Of a stretch of DNA of 64,000 bases, positions 34,720 to 41,750 are shown one piece after another. This DNA is from a virus: positions 1 through 64,000 of IMG/VR virus record IMGVR_UViG_3300027816_000103, one strand, 5' to 3'. The notes under the pieces are model-generated. The model saw nothing but the letters and a program-made list of their open reading frames with translations, did no database searches and was not told where the DNA came from. Within the stretch, counting starts at the first letter, position 1. Each line of letters starts with the position of its first letter. The position numbers and the translations under genes were made by a program.

Positions 34720-35391
34720 ATGGCAAAAATATTAGTAGCTTGTGAAGAAAGTCAAGCAATAACAAAAGCATTTAGAAAATTAGGACACGAAGCATTTAGT
34801 TGTGATTTGCTTCCTTGTAGTGGAGGACATCCAGAATGGCATTATCAACAAGATGTTTTTGAAGTGATTGATAAAGGATGGGATATGATGATTGCCCACC
34901 CACCTTGTACGTATTTATCAGTTGCAGGTGCTTGGGCAATGTATAATAAAGATGGAAGTATAAATGAAGTGCGAATGAAAAACCAAAATGATGCTTTGGA
35001 TTTTGTAAGAAAACTAATGGATGCACCAATAAAACATATTGCGATAGAAAACCCTATAAGTGTTATTAGTAGCCAAATCAGAAAGCCCGACCAAATTGTG
35101 CATCCATATCATTTTGGAGAAAAGGCAAGCAAAAGCACTTGTTTATGGTTGAAAAATTTACCAAAATTAAAGCATACAAATGTTGTTGAAAAAGGCGAGT
35201 TTAAGGAGTGGGTGGATAAAAAGAGTGGTAAAACAAAACGACAATCTACTTGGATTTATGATTGCTTACAACAAGCAAAATCACCCGAACATTTAAGAAC
35301 ATTACGAAGCAAAACATTTCAAGGAATTGCAGATGCTATTTCAGAACAGTGGGGAGGTTTTTTAAATTCTTTTTCTAACGAAAATGTTTAA
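34720..35391 (+). CDS. DNA methyltransferase-like protein
   Basis: 223 residues. N-terminus ILVACEESQAITKAFRKLGH with SCDLLP resembles a Rossmann AdoMet-binding start. HPPCTYLSVAG at about 60-70 contains the PPC motif comparable to motif IV of cytosine-C5 methyltransferases; AIENPISV at about 108 resembles motif VI. Similar proteins are common in phages and usually annotated as DNA methylases, often without proof of activity. Codon use (ACGA, CGA, more GC) and flanking inverted repeats set it apart from neighbours, suggesting recent acquisition. A role in protecting phage DNA from restriction is inferred. Confidence 0.65.
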   Translation: MAKILVACEESQAITKAFRKLGHEAFSCDLLPCSGGHPEWHYQQDVFEVIDKGWDMMIAHPPCTYLSVAGAWAMYNKDGSINEVRMKNQNDALDFVRKLMDAPIKHIAIENPISVISSQIRKPDQIVHPYHFGEKASKSTCLWLKNLPKLKHTNVVEKGEFKEWVDKKSGKTKRQSTWIYDCLQQAKSPEHLRTLRSKTFQGIADAISEQWGGFLNSFSNENV

Positions 35392-35405
35392 TCGAAGCAC
35401 TTCAC

Positions 35406-35421
35406 CCCTATTACCTGTAAC
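35406..35421. repeat. Right inverted repeat of the methyltransferase-like cassette
   Basis: CCCTATTACCTGTAAC, the reverse complement of 34646-34661 with 15 of 16 matches. It begins 14 bases after the stop of the methyltransferase-like gene. Confidence 0.7.
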
Positions 35422-35441
35422 TCGTTTATAAGCGCACCTTT

Positions 35442-35470
35442 TGTAACATATATAGTACAAAAATGTTACA
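35442..35470. repeat. Inverted repeat TGTAACAT / ATGTTACA
   Basis: Perfect 8-base inverted repeat (35442-35449 and 35463-35470) with a 13-base spacer, upstream of the small-gene operon beginning at 35569. It could be an operator; the lack of a T-run makes a terminator unlikely. Confidence 0.45.
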
Positions 35471-35498
35471 TTTTGTCCTTTATGTGATACATTAAAAT

Positions 35499-35560
35499 TA
35501 TACGCGATCAGGTATAAAACAACCTAAAGTAGCATATTTTATATGCGATAGGGTATAAAA
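35499..35560 (+). repeat. Two direct repeats, GCGAT-xx-GGTATAAAA
   Basis: A 21-base motif at 35499-35519 and again at 35540-35560 with 18 matches; the shared part is TAT-A-x-GCGAT followed two bases later by GGTATAAAA. Start-to-start spacing is 41 bases, about four helical turns, and the second copy ends 8 bases before the ATG at 35569. It may be a pair of regulator sites or phage-specific promoters for the downstream operon. Confidence 0.55.
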
Positions 35561-35568
35561 ATAAAAAC

Positions 35569-35709
35569 ATGAACAAACAATTAATACAGAGAATAGAGGA
35601 GATCTTCTTAGAAAAGCTCAAAGAAAAGACAGGGTGGGGGAGAAATCAAATAATAAAGATTTTCAAAGAGTCCATCAAAGAAGCTCTCTTAGAATTTGTA
35701 GATAAATAA
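35569..35709 (+). CDS. Small helical protein (46 aa)
   Basis: 46 residues: MNKQLIQRIEEIFLEKLKEK, then TGWGRNQIIKIFKESIKEAL, then LEFVDK. Amphipathic, charged helices around a TGWGRNQI turn, which could form a compact HTH-like or dimeric domain. ATG at 35569 follows the repeat pair directly, and the stop is 6 bases before the next ATG. First gene of a tightly packed operon. Function unknown. Confidence 0.6.
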   Translation: MNKQLIQRIEEIFLEKLKEKTGWGRNQIIKIFKESIKEALLEFVDK

Positions 35710-35715
35710 TACAGC

Positions 35716-36042
35716 ATGAACTACCATCAATCAACAGGAAAGACCATACAGCAGTCTTTCGAGGAATACCATTCCTTAAACCCAATAGTGTATAGCCACT
35801 TTAAAAGATTAGCATTTAAAGCCATTGATGCGGGGAAGAAAAAGATTTCCTTCAAGATGATTATGAATGTCATCCGGTGGGAAATATTCTTAACAGTAGA
35901 AGAGCCAACTCTATTCAACCTAGAAGGCAAATTAACAAAGTTTAAAATTAATGATGCTTATGGCAGCAGATACGCTCGTATCTTTGTCGAAGAATTCCCA
36001 GAGCATAAAGACAAAATAGAATTAAGAAGATTAAGGGCATGA
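35716..36042 (+). CDS. Conserved phage protein of unknown function
   Basis: 108 residues. The pattern FEEYHSLNPIVYSHFKRLA ... IRWEIFLTVEEP ... KINDAYGSRYARIFVEEFPE is a family repeatedly seen in phages of many hosts, with the F-E-x-x-N-P start and R-W ... N-N/D-x-Y-x-x-Y-A-R core. Its biochemical role is not known to me. Stop overlaps the next ATG (ATGA). Confidence 0.75.
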   Translation: MNYHQSTGKTIQQSFEEYHSLNPIVYSHFKRLAFKAIDAGKKKISFKMIMNVIRWEIFLTVEEPTLFNLEGKLTKFKINDAYGSRYARIFVEEFPEHKDKIELRRLRA

Positions 36043-36293
36043 TTATAGAAATAGACACAAAAGAAGAAGTTATAGATGTAGAACTAACATTCGAAACTTC
36101 AAAAGTAAATGACAGCATAGGCAACTATGACTACTCAGGATTCCAATACTATGATAGCCAGGATGATAGAATAGTTGTAGATAAGTTTGAGTGGGATGAG
36201 TCTCTATACTCAGAAGCTCAAAATAAAACAATAAAAAAGTACATTTATAATAACTTCCCAGAACTTGAGGAAAGAGTAATAGAAAAACTATGA
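36039..36293 (+). CDS. Hypothetical acidic protein
   Basis: 84 residues, strongly acidic (IIEIDTKEEVIDVELTFETS, VDKFEWDESLYSEAQN). Overlaps both neighbours by 4 bases (ATGA), which argues that it is translated. The acidic, beta-then-helix character is compatible with a DNA-mimic or host-enzyme inhibitor, but nothing specific is recognised. Confidence 0.65.
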   Translation: MIIEIDTKEEVIDVELTFETSKVNDSIGNYDYSGFQYYDSQDDRIVVDKFEWDESLYSEAQNKTIKKYIYNNFPELEERVIEKL

Positions 36294-36505
36294 TGGACAA
36301 TAAAACAGCAGTAATGTGGTTGGCAGAACAACTTGAAAAGTATGGAACCACAGAACATCTACAGATCTCGTGGGAAAAGCTAGATAAGTTGGTCCAAAGA
36401 GCAATCAAAATAGAACAGAGAGAAAGAGTAGAAATATTCAGAGGAGGAAATGAGATAGTTAGAATGGCTACCCAAATAATAAGAAAAAAGAGAAACAATG
36501 AATAA
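36290..36505 (+). CDS. Hypothetical small helical protein
   Basis: 71 residues, MMDNKTAVMWLAEQLEKYGT. The TAVxWLxEQL start is frequent in small proteins of Bacteroidota phages and mobile elements. Helical and basic at the C-terminus. Overlaps the next gene by 8 bases. Function unknown. Confidence 0.65.
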   Translation: MMDNKTAVMWLAEQLEKYGTTEHLQISWEKLDKLVQRAIKIEQRERVEIFRGGNEIVRMATQIIRKKRNNE

Positions 36506-36878
36506 AGAACAACAAGAAAAGCACCTAGAGCATATCTTCTCCAAAATGCGGGAAATAATGCTTAAAAAAGGAAATGACTATGCCACACAAGACAGGCTAA
36601 GTAACTTCAAACTCGCAGGAAATATCTGTGGAATATCCCCAGAAATACAATGCCTATCCCTCATAGCCACAAAAGTAGCAAGACTATCCGTACTTTTGCA
36701 TAACCAAAATAAGCCTAACTATGAAAGCATTAGTGATAGCATCATTGATCTTATCAATTACTCAGCTCTGTTGGATATGCTACTCTTTGATAAAGAAGAA
36801 AAGAAAACAAAAACAAGCCTTAAAGAAATTGTCCAGAACAAAACAATTGAATATTGGACAAAAACACAAACAACATAG
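36498..36878 (+). CDS. DUF1599-like nucleotide-modification-associated protein
   Basis: 126 residues. HIFSKMREIMLKKGNDYATQ, RLSNFKLAGNICGISPE and IATKVARLSVLL followed by SISDSIIDLINYSALL fit the DUF1599 domain, which is related to the all-helical MazG-like nucleotide pyrophosphohydrolases and linked to nucleotide metabolism in phages. Expected metal-binding acidic residues are visible (KGNDYA, SISDSIIDL). It probably acts on free nucleotides in the cytoplasm. Family assignment by motif; activity inferred. Confidence 0.7.
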   Translation: MNKEQQEKHLEHIFSKMREIMLKKGNDYATQDRLSNFKLAGNICGISPEIQCLSLIATKVARLSVLLHNQNKPNYESISDSIIDLINYSALLDMLLFDKEEKKTKTSLKEIVQNKTIEYWTKTQTT

Positions 36879-36883
36879 CAATC

Positions 36884-37180
36884 ATGAAAACATCAACAAT
36901 CACACAAACAATCCTTAACGGAGAAACCTACTACAAAGGATTCTCAATCCAAAAGATTGAAAAGACAGACAGAACAATAGACCACGAACAAAGAAAGAGA
37001 TACTACGTCTACAGAGCCTATAGGCGGGGAATAATTGATAAGGTCCTCCCATCAAAACTAGAAGCCTGTAACTTTATAGACAACTTCATAACAGGACTAA
37101 CATCTTACCATACACTCCTTACAAACAACAAAGGACTACTCGATAACCTATTAACTGACATAGAACCTATAAACAACTAA
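36884..37180 (+). CDS. Hypothetical protein (98 aa)
   Basis: 98 residues from ATG at 36884; the frame extends upstream to a TTG inside the previous gene, which is unlikely to be used. Beta-rich first half (ILNGETYYKGFSIQKIEK; YYVYRAYRRGIIDKVLPSKL) and helical second half. Last gene before the terminator at 37206. Unknown function. Confidence 0.6.
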   Translation: MKTSTITQTILNGETYYKGFSIQKIEKTDRTIDHEQRKRYYVYRAYRRGIIDKVLPSKLEACNFIDNFITGLTSYHTLLTNNKGLLDNLLTDIEPINN

Positions 37181-37205
37181 AACCAATAAATAACCAACCA
37201 AACAA

Positions 37206-37238
37206 GAGCCTACTGTAAATTAGTAGGCTTCTTTATTT
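37206..37238 (+). terminator. Rho-independent terminator
   Basis: Eight-pair stem AGCCTACT (37207-37214) / AGTAGGCT (37222-37229), loop GTAAATT, followed by TCTTTATTTAT. Ends the operon that begins near 35569. Confidence 0.85.
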
Positions 37239-37910
37239 ATACCCCCTCCCATATCACATAATCGGAAATAAACCGATTAAACAAGTCGCATTTTGCGACC
37301 TCAAAATAAATAAGCCTTTAAAACAATAGAAAATACCCAAAAGGTATAAAAGGACACAAGAACATACAAAGTGCCTTAAAATCAATTTAAATCATGTTCT
37401 AATGGTATTTTAGATAGCATAAATAATATAGCGCCACAACACCCCCTCCGGTACAATAAAAACAGAAGCCAATTTCCTACTACAAATAATACACTTTGAA
37501 CAAGTACCCATGTGATTTGCATTTCTATGTGGGTGGGGGAGTATGCGTACCTTTCACCCCCTCCCCCGTTCCCGTTTCCCCAAGCGAAGCCAAGCGAAGA
37601 GGGGGACAAGGGGACACAAAATATTTTCTTATAATATCTATTATGTTAAGTACAGGTTTATGTAGCTGATATTCAGTTTTTTATCTGTGTTAAATGTATT
37701 TTTTGTAGTATTATTTCAGATTTTAACATATTTGCTTATAGTACGTTTTAACAATTTTATGTTAAATTAACAAATAGGACCAAGAAAGGAACTGAAAAAG
37801 ATTATTTGTTAAATTTGTTAATTGCTTATTTAGAATCGTTCTAAATAATGAACATTTAACAATTTTAACGTTTTTAACATTCACCATTTTTTTAGCTCAA
37901 AAAGTTAACG

Positions 37911-37927
37911 TGATAATATTATTATCA
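37911..37927. promoter_or_regulatory. Perfect palindrome TGATAATATTATTATCA, operator-like
   Basis: 17-base palindrome with 8-base arms, followed at 37934 by a further half-site TTGATAATC. Located in the non-coding region about 300 bases upstream of the 38226 promoter. Likely a dimeric regulator site. Confidence 0.45.
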
Positions 37928-38033
37928 AAGTATTGATAATCTTATTTGCTCTGCTTCGCTCCTCTTTTTTTATGTTCTTTTTGTTATGTTTATTTTTTTA
38001 GGTAATTATTTAAAGGATATTTTTTTTATTGCC

Positions 38034-38069
38034 GGTACAACAGGATCTACAGGTACAACAGGATCTACA
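38034..38069 (+). repeat. Tandem 18-base repeat encoding Gly-Thr-Thr-Gly-Ser-Thr
   Basis: GGTACAACAGGATCTACA occurs twice head to tail without mismatch. In one frame it reads GTTGST twice, as in a collagen-like Gly-X-Y tract, but the surrounding frame is short and hydrophobic. It may be a fragment of a collagen-like fibre gene or simply a local duplication. Confidence 0.6.
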
Positions 38070-38225
38070 TGTTTTGTTTATTGGTTTGTTTCTTATCTCT
38101 TCTCTCTCTGTGTTAGTTCTTATCTTTATATTTCCCGCCCGAGGCCTCACAAAGGCATTATTTTTATTTTCATTCTTATTTCCTACTATAATTAAGTATT
38201 TTAACATTCTTTAACATTTATACTA

Positions 38226-38255
38226 TTGACTTATTAGTTTATAGTAGTATATTTG
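38226..38255 (+). promoter_or_regulatory. Bacteroidota-type promoter of the amidoligase operon
   Basis: TTG at 38226-38228, 19-base spacer, TATATTTG at 38248-38255 (TAnnTTTG), 36 bases before the lipoprotein ATG at 38292. Both boxes and spacing match well. Confidence 0.75.
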
Positions 38256-38291
38256 CACTCATAAAACAATAACACAATAAAAACACACACA

Positions 38292-38489
38292 ATGAAAACA
38301 ACACACAACACACAAAAAAAGTTAGTATTAAATTTTAATTACTTCCTTTATGTTTTAGCCTTATTTTTAATCTGTCTTTTATTCTCTTGTTCCTCTTCAA
38401 AATGTTGTACTGGAGTGCAAAGTAAAAAGGCAATAAATAAGGCAATAAGCCATAAAAGTAACTTTATTAAAAAGAAATACAATTTATAA
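38292..38489 (+). CDS. Small lipoprotein
   Basis: 65 residues. A basic start (MKTTHNTQKKLVLNF), a hydrophobic segment (YFLYVLALFLICLL) and a lipobox LLFS-C at about residues 29-33 mark a signal peptidase II substrate; the mature part SSSKCCTGVQSKKAINKAIS is short and basic. First gene after a strong promoter, so probably early. Small phage lipoproteins at such positions often block superinfection, but they may also act in lysis. Function inferred only. Confidence 0.7.
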   Translation: MKTTHNTQKKLVLNFNYFLYVLALFLICLLFSCSSSKCCTGVQSKKAINKAISHKSNFIKKKYNL

Positions 38490-38498
38490 AACTTTATT

Positions 38499-38517
38499 CC
38501 CCCGCTTTTTGTGGGGG
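38499..38517 (+). other. GC-rich hairpin between lipoprotein gene and next gene
   Basis: CCCCCGC (38499-38505) / GTGGGGG (38511-38517) with loop TTTTT, one G-T pair. There is no strong T-run after it, so it is either a weak attenuator or an mRNA stabiliser that separates lipoprotein from downstream expression. Confidence 0.5.
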
Positions 38518-38537
38518 ATATTTAAAAAATTTCAATC

Positions 38538-38657
38538 ATGCAATATCTAAAATCATACACCGCCAACGATGGCACAATACTAATAAGATACAAAGATAAA
38601 ACAGGATATATTAATATAGTTCCTCTCTTTGTATGGAAACAAATTAAAAACAAATAA
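38538..38657 (+). CDS. Tiny protein (39 aa)
   Basis: 39 residues: MQYLKSYTANDGTILIRYKD, then KTGYINIVPLFVWKQIKNK. A beta-like chain with balanced charge. ATG at 38538 and stop at 38655-38657, 29 bases before the amidoligase ATG. Regular spacing supports translation; function unknown. Confidence 0.5.
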   Translation: MQYLKSYTANDGTILIRYKDKTGYINIVPLFVWKQIKNK

Positions 38658-38686
38658 AAAAATAAACAACACAAAAAACACACACA

Positions 38687-39949
38687 ATGAACACACAAGA
38701 AAAAACAAACACAATTAGCGAATTAAGAGAGATAATAAATTTCGCTAATGAAAACGGAGAATATCCTAAAGACTTATTTTCATTCATACAAGAAAAACAA
38801 ATAAGTCTTAAAAATATCATATACTCAATAAAAAATCATGATATTTATTTAGATGATATTTTAGGAGATAAAAATTGTTTTGAACACAATGGATATTTTT
38901 ATAATTGCGAATTATGGATAATAACAAGAGAAGATGAAGTTGTTTACGTTGATGATGCTAACTTTTGCGAATACTCACAGGAATATACAACGGAAGATAT
39001 TACAGAAGTAAAAATAAGTAGGAGAGAATCTCAATACTGGAGTGAAAGTAAAGCTGAAAGATACGCTTATTTATATGGGGGTGATTATTACGAAAATTTA
39101 GAAAATTTCGACCTTGTTACCTGTACTGATGATGATGAAATTTACCACATTGATGACCTTTATTATTGGGAATCTGACCAAGAATACCACTTAGAATCCG
39201 AAGAAGAATCAGAAATTTATGTAAACGATTATCACTCAGGAAAACATGAAAAAATAACATTTACAGAAAATCAAAAATTCTTTATTGGTTATGAAATAGA
39301 GAAAGAAGATAAAGAGATAAAAGAATCTATTTGTATAAGTGATTTTAAGAGTAATTGCCCTAAGTGGAGAAAGGAAAGAGATGGTAGTTTAAATTCTGAA
39401 TCAGGGTTTGAATTAATTTCACCCACAATGGAATTAAATGTACAAGAGATAGAAAAGTATATTAGAAAAAATAAAACGCTCATAAGCCATATAAACGCGG
39501 AAAAATCGAATTCTTGTGGCGGGCATATAAATATTTCACAAATAGACTTAACAGGAGAAGAATTATTCGACAAAATTAAAGGATATACGCCCCTATTTTA
39601 TGCCTTATATCATAAAAGAGTAGATAAAGACTATTGCAAAGGAAAGAAAAATACAGAATTAAAAGGTCAAAACGAAAAATATCAAGCCATTAAGATACAT
39701 GATAACAGGGTAGAATATAGAATTATTAGTGCTGTTCCGAATTTCAATACTTTAATCTGGAGAACTAAATTATTTGATTTTATTTTAAATAACCAATCTT
39801 CCTGCCCAAAAGACGTATTTTTTAAAATTAATACATCACCATTAAAGGAATTATTAATGGAGCAATACCCAAACGAAAAATTTGAAGTATTAGTTAACAG
39901 GATTATATCCTTTACTCTTCAGTTCGAAAACATACAACTAAAAAAATAA
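38687..39949 (+). CDS. Putative amidoligase (COOH-NH2 ligase family)
   Basis: 420 residues. From residue about 196 the sequence follows the amidoligase_2 pattern: FFIGYEIEKED (about 198-208, the F-G-x-E-x-E motif), ERDGSLNSESGFELISPTME (about 229-248), SCGGHINIS (about 275-283), and a late EYRIISAVPN followed by LIWR (about 342-357). This family of the glutamine-synthetase fold joins a carboxyl to an amine using ATP. The N-terminal 190 residues are acidic with repeated YxxD-E-x-Y units that look like a degenerate treble-clef array lacking most Cys. The gene is followed by a class II glutamine amidotransferase gene, a known partnership. Substrate unknown. Confidence 0.75.
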   Translation: MNTQEKTNTISELREIINFANENGEYPKDLFSFIQEKQISLKNIIYSIKNHDIYLDDILGDKNCFEHNGYFYNCELWIITREDEVVYVDDANFCEYSQEYTTEDITEVKISRRESQYWSESKAERYAYLYGGDYYENLENFDLVTCTDDDEIYHIDDLYYWESDQEYHLESEEESEIYVNDYHSGKHEKITFTENQKFFIGYEIEKEDKEIKESICISDFKSNCPKWRKERDGSLNSESGFELISPTMELNVQEIEKYIRKNKTLISHINAEKSNSCGGHINISQIDLTGEELFDKIKGYTPLFYALYHKRVDKDYCKGKKNTELKGQNEKYQAIKIHDNRVEYRIISAVPNFNTLIWRTKLFDFILNNQSSCPKDVFFKINTSPLKELLMEQYPNEKFEVLVNRIISFTLQFENIQLKK

Positions 39950-39984
39950 AAATAACAATACAAAACAATTAAAAAACAAAAATT

Positions 39985-40797
39985 ATGTGCATAGCAATTT
40001 TAAACACCAAAAACAAATTAAAACTTGATTATTTAGAAAATTCATGGGAAAATAATAATCAAGGCGGAGGATTATTGTATAATCACAACGGAAAATTAAT
40101 AACCTTTAAAACTTATTCTAAGGAAATATTTATCGAGGAATACTACAAAGTTAGAAAGAAAATCACCGGTAAAATAGTGCTACATTTCAGAATAGCTACG
40201 TCAGGGCACACGCCTTATGTTAACTTACACCCATTCAAAGTCAATGATAATTTAGGCTTTGTACATAATGGAATAATTAACGGAATAGGCAATAAAGAAT
40301 ATTCAGATACATATTTCTTTAATGAGATGTTAAGAGAATTAAAACACGATTTTTTAAACTGCAAACAGACTAAAAAATTAATAGCAAACTATATTGGTAG
40401 TAGTAAATTAGTTTTTCTTGATAGCAAAGATAACCACACTATTATAAACGAAAAATTAGGGCATTGGCACGAAGGGGATTGGTTTTCAAACGATAGTTAT
40501 AAAAGCTATTCAGACTTTGTTTATTATGGTAATGAGAAAGTTTATAAGACAAGTAAAAAGAATGAAATCAGCGAAAAGGAATTTAACGACAGACTTTCTT
40601 GGTTTTCAAATACTATGACTTATAATTTAAGTTACTTGGCTGACTTGTTAGAAGTTGAGGAAAAAAGCTATGATCTAATAGAAAATATCGAAGATATTTC
40701 ATTCACTATAAATTCATTAGATATTGAAAGAATCATTGATTATGTTCTTACAGAGCTTTATAATGATGAACAAATTAATGATAAATTCCTATATTAA
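39985..40797 (+). CDS. Class II glutamine amidotransferase-like protein
   Basis: 270 residues starting MCIAILNTKN, with the catalytic Cys exposed as residue 2 after Met removal (Ntn-hydrolase). Conserved features follow: NNNQGGGLLYN, LHFRIATSGHTPYVNLHPF at about 66-84 and LGFVHNGIING at about 90-100, matching the glutaminase site of GATase II enzymes. It should release ammonia from glutamine. Adjacent amidoligase suggests that the ammonia or an amide is used in a peptide or small-molecule ligation. The C-terminal 90 residues are acidic helix without known match. Confidence 0.8.
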   Translation: MCIAILNTKNKLKLDYLENSWENNNQGGGLLYNHNGKLITFKTYSKEIFIEEYYKVRKKITGKIVLHFRIATSGHTPYVNLHPFKVNDNLGFVHNGIINGIGNKEYSDTYFFNEMLRELKHDFLNCKQTKKLIANYIGSSKLVFLDSKDNHTIINEKLGHWHEGDWFSNDSYKSYSDFVYYGNEKVYKTSKKNEISEKEFNDRLSWFSNTMTYNLSYLADLLEVEEKSYDLIENIEDISFTINSLDIERIIDYVLTELYNDEQINDKFLY

Positions 40798-40806
40798 AAA
40801 ACTTTG

Positions 40807-40837
40807 CAGAGGGAGGGAATTTCCCGCCCTCTGTTTT
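40807..40837 (+). terminator. Rho-independent terminator after the amidotransferase gene
   Basis: CAGAGGG (40807-40813) / CCCTCTG (40827-40833) with inner GGGAA/TTCCC pairs, followed by TTTT and an A-run. Ends the lipoprotein-amidoligase-amidotransferase segment or gives partial read-through into the small genes that follow. Confidence 0.8.
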
Positions 40838-40850
40838 AAAAAAAACAAAT

Positions 40851-41036
40851 ATGGAAAGCAATAAATTAAACGAACAGGAAATTGTTGACACAATGGGAAT
40901 GTACTTTGAAATTTTTTCTGTAATAGACAAATACAAAGAAATTAAGCCAACAGAAAAACTGATGAAAATACTACATTCAGATTACAATAATTTAAAAATG
41001 CAATACACAGAAATTCAAAAACAAAGAAATAAATAA
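40851..41036 (+). CDS. Small helical protein (61 aa)
   Basis: 61 residues, MESNKLNEQEIVDTMGMYFE, charged and helical. ATG preceded by an A-rich leader after the terminator. Several similarly sized genes follow at 20-30 base intervals, suggesting a cassette of small host-interaction proteins. Family unknown. Confidence 0.55.
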   Translation: MESNKLNEQEIVDTMGMYFEIFSVIDKYKEIKPTEKLMKILHSDYNNLKMQYTEIQKQRNK

Positions 41037-41059
41037 ATAACAAATTAAAAAATAAACTT

Positions 41060-41260
41060 ATGGAAAAAATAGAAATTAACAAATTAGAACTTGCTTCTGA
41101 ACTTGCACACGAAAAATTAATGAATGAATGGAGTAATTCTATAAAAATTTATGAAAATGAAACTGATAGTGTAACAAATTACACAGAAGAAGCACAAGAA
41201 ATATTTAATCAATTCTATGATGAATATTTAATATTAATAGAGTCTTGCAAAACAAATTAA
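41060..41260 (+). CDS. Small acidic helical protein (66 aa)
   Basis: 66 residues, MEKIEINKLELASELAHEKL, with predominantly helical and acidic sequence and an AQEIFNQFYDEYLILIES C-terminal helix. Standard A-rich leader. Unknown function; probably expressed with its neighbours. Confidence 0.55.
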   Translation: MEKIEINKLELASELAHEKLMNEWSNSIKIYENETDSVTNYTEEAQEIFNQFYDEYLILIESCKTN

Positions 41261-41284
41261 CAAACAATTTAAAATAACAACATA

Positions 41285-41728
41285 ATGAAAAATATTAAAG
41301 AGTATAAAATTACTCCTGTAAAAAATGATATAAAAATACCGAAAGAAACTATAAAAGATAGCATATCTGCATACAATGTTATAAGACAATTTTGGAATGA
41401 AGATATTGAAGTTTATGAATCTGTATTTATATTGTTAACTAATAGAAGAAATAATACAATAGGGTGGGCAAAAATTAGTCAGGGAGGAATATCAAGTTCA
41501 ATAATAGATATAAAAATTGTATGTAAATATGTAGTTGATAGCTTTGCATCTGGAGTAATTTTAGCACACAACCACCCTACAGGAAACTTAAATCCTAGCG
41601 AAAGTGATATAAAAATAACCAAACAAGTAAAAGAAGCAATAAAAGTTTTTGATTGTGAATTAATAGATCACCTTATAATAACACCAGAAAACAATTATTT
41701 CTCTTTTGCTGATGAAAGAGTAATATAA
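41285..41728 (+). CDS. RadC-like JAB-domain protein
   Basis: 147 residues. ILAHNHPTGNLNPSESDIKI at about 98-117 carries the JAMM/MPN+ signature H-x-H-P ... S-x-x-D, and IDHLIITPENNYFSFADE is the RadC C-terminal pattern. The chain contains only the JAB domain, without the N-terminal HhH part of full RadC, as is common for mobile-element and phage copies. Family members are related to metal-dependent isopeptidases, though RadC-type proteins have uncertain activity. It lies about 500 bases after the amidotransferase gene, which raises the question of a functional link. Confidence 0.8.
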   Translation: MKNIKEYKITPVKNDIKIPKETIKDSISAYNVIRQFWNEDIEVYESVFILLTNRRNNTIGWAKISQGGISSSIIDIKIVCKYVVDSFASGVILAHNHPTGNLNPSESDIKITKQVKEAIKVFDCELIDHLIITPENNYFSFADERVI

Positions 41729-41750
41729 ACAATAAATAAAAAATAAATCT

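Larger units (their letters stand above)
37239..38225. other. Long non-coding region with C-rich island, palindrome and AT-rich tract
   Basis: No convincing gene. Contents: C/G-tract island about 37420-37620 with a CCCCCTC (37557-37563) / GAGGGGG (37599-37605) pairing and a short AAGCGA-type repeat; an AT-rich stretch 37620-37910 with repeated TTAAC/GTTAA; the palindrome at 37911-37927; a tandem repeat at 38034-38069. Reading frames here give low-complexity proteins. An origin of replication or a degenerate former gene are possibilities. Confidence 0.5.

Noticed and set aside
37382-37609. Open frame on the minus strand of the C-rich island
   Set aside because: Low-complexity translation with Gly/Cys runs produced by G/C tracts, no start context, no neighbours in the same direction.
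37986-38195. Plus-strand frame containing GTTGSTGTTGST
   Set aside because: The repeat is a perfect 18-base tandem duplication and the flanking residues are arbitrary hydrophobic; reported as a repeat instead of a gene.
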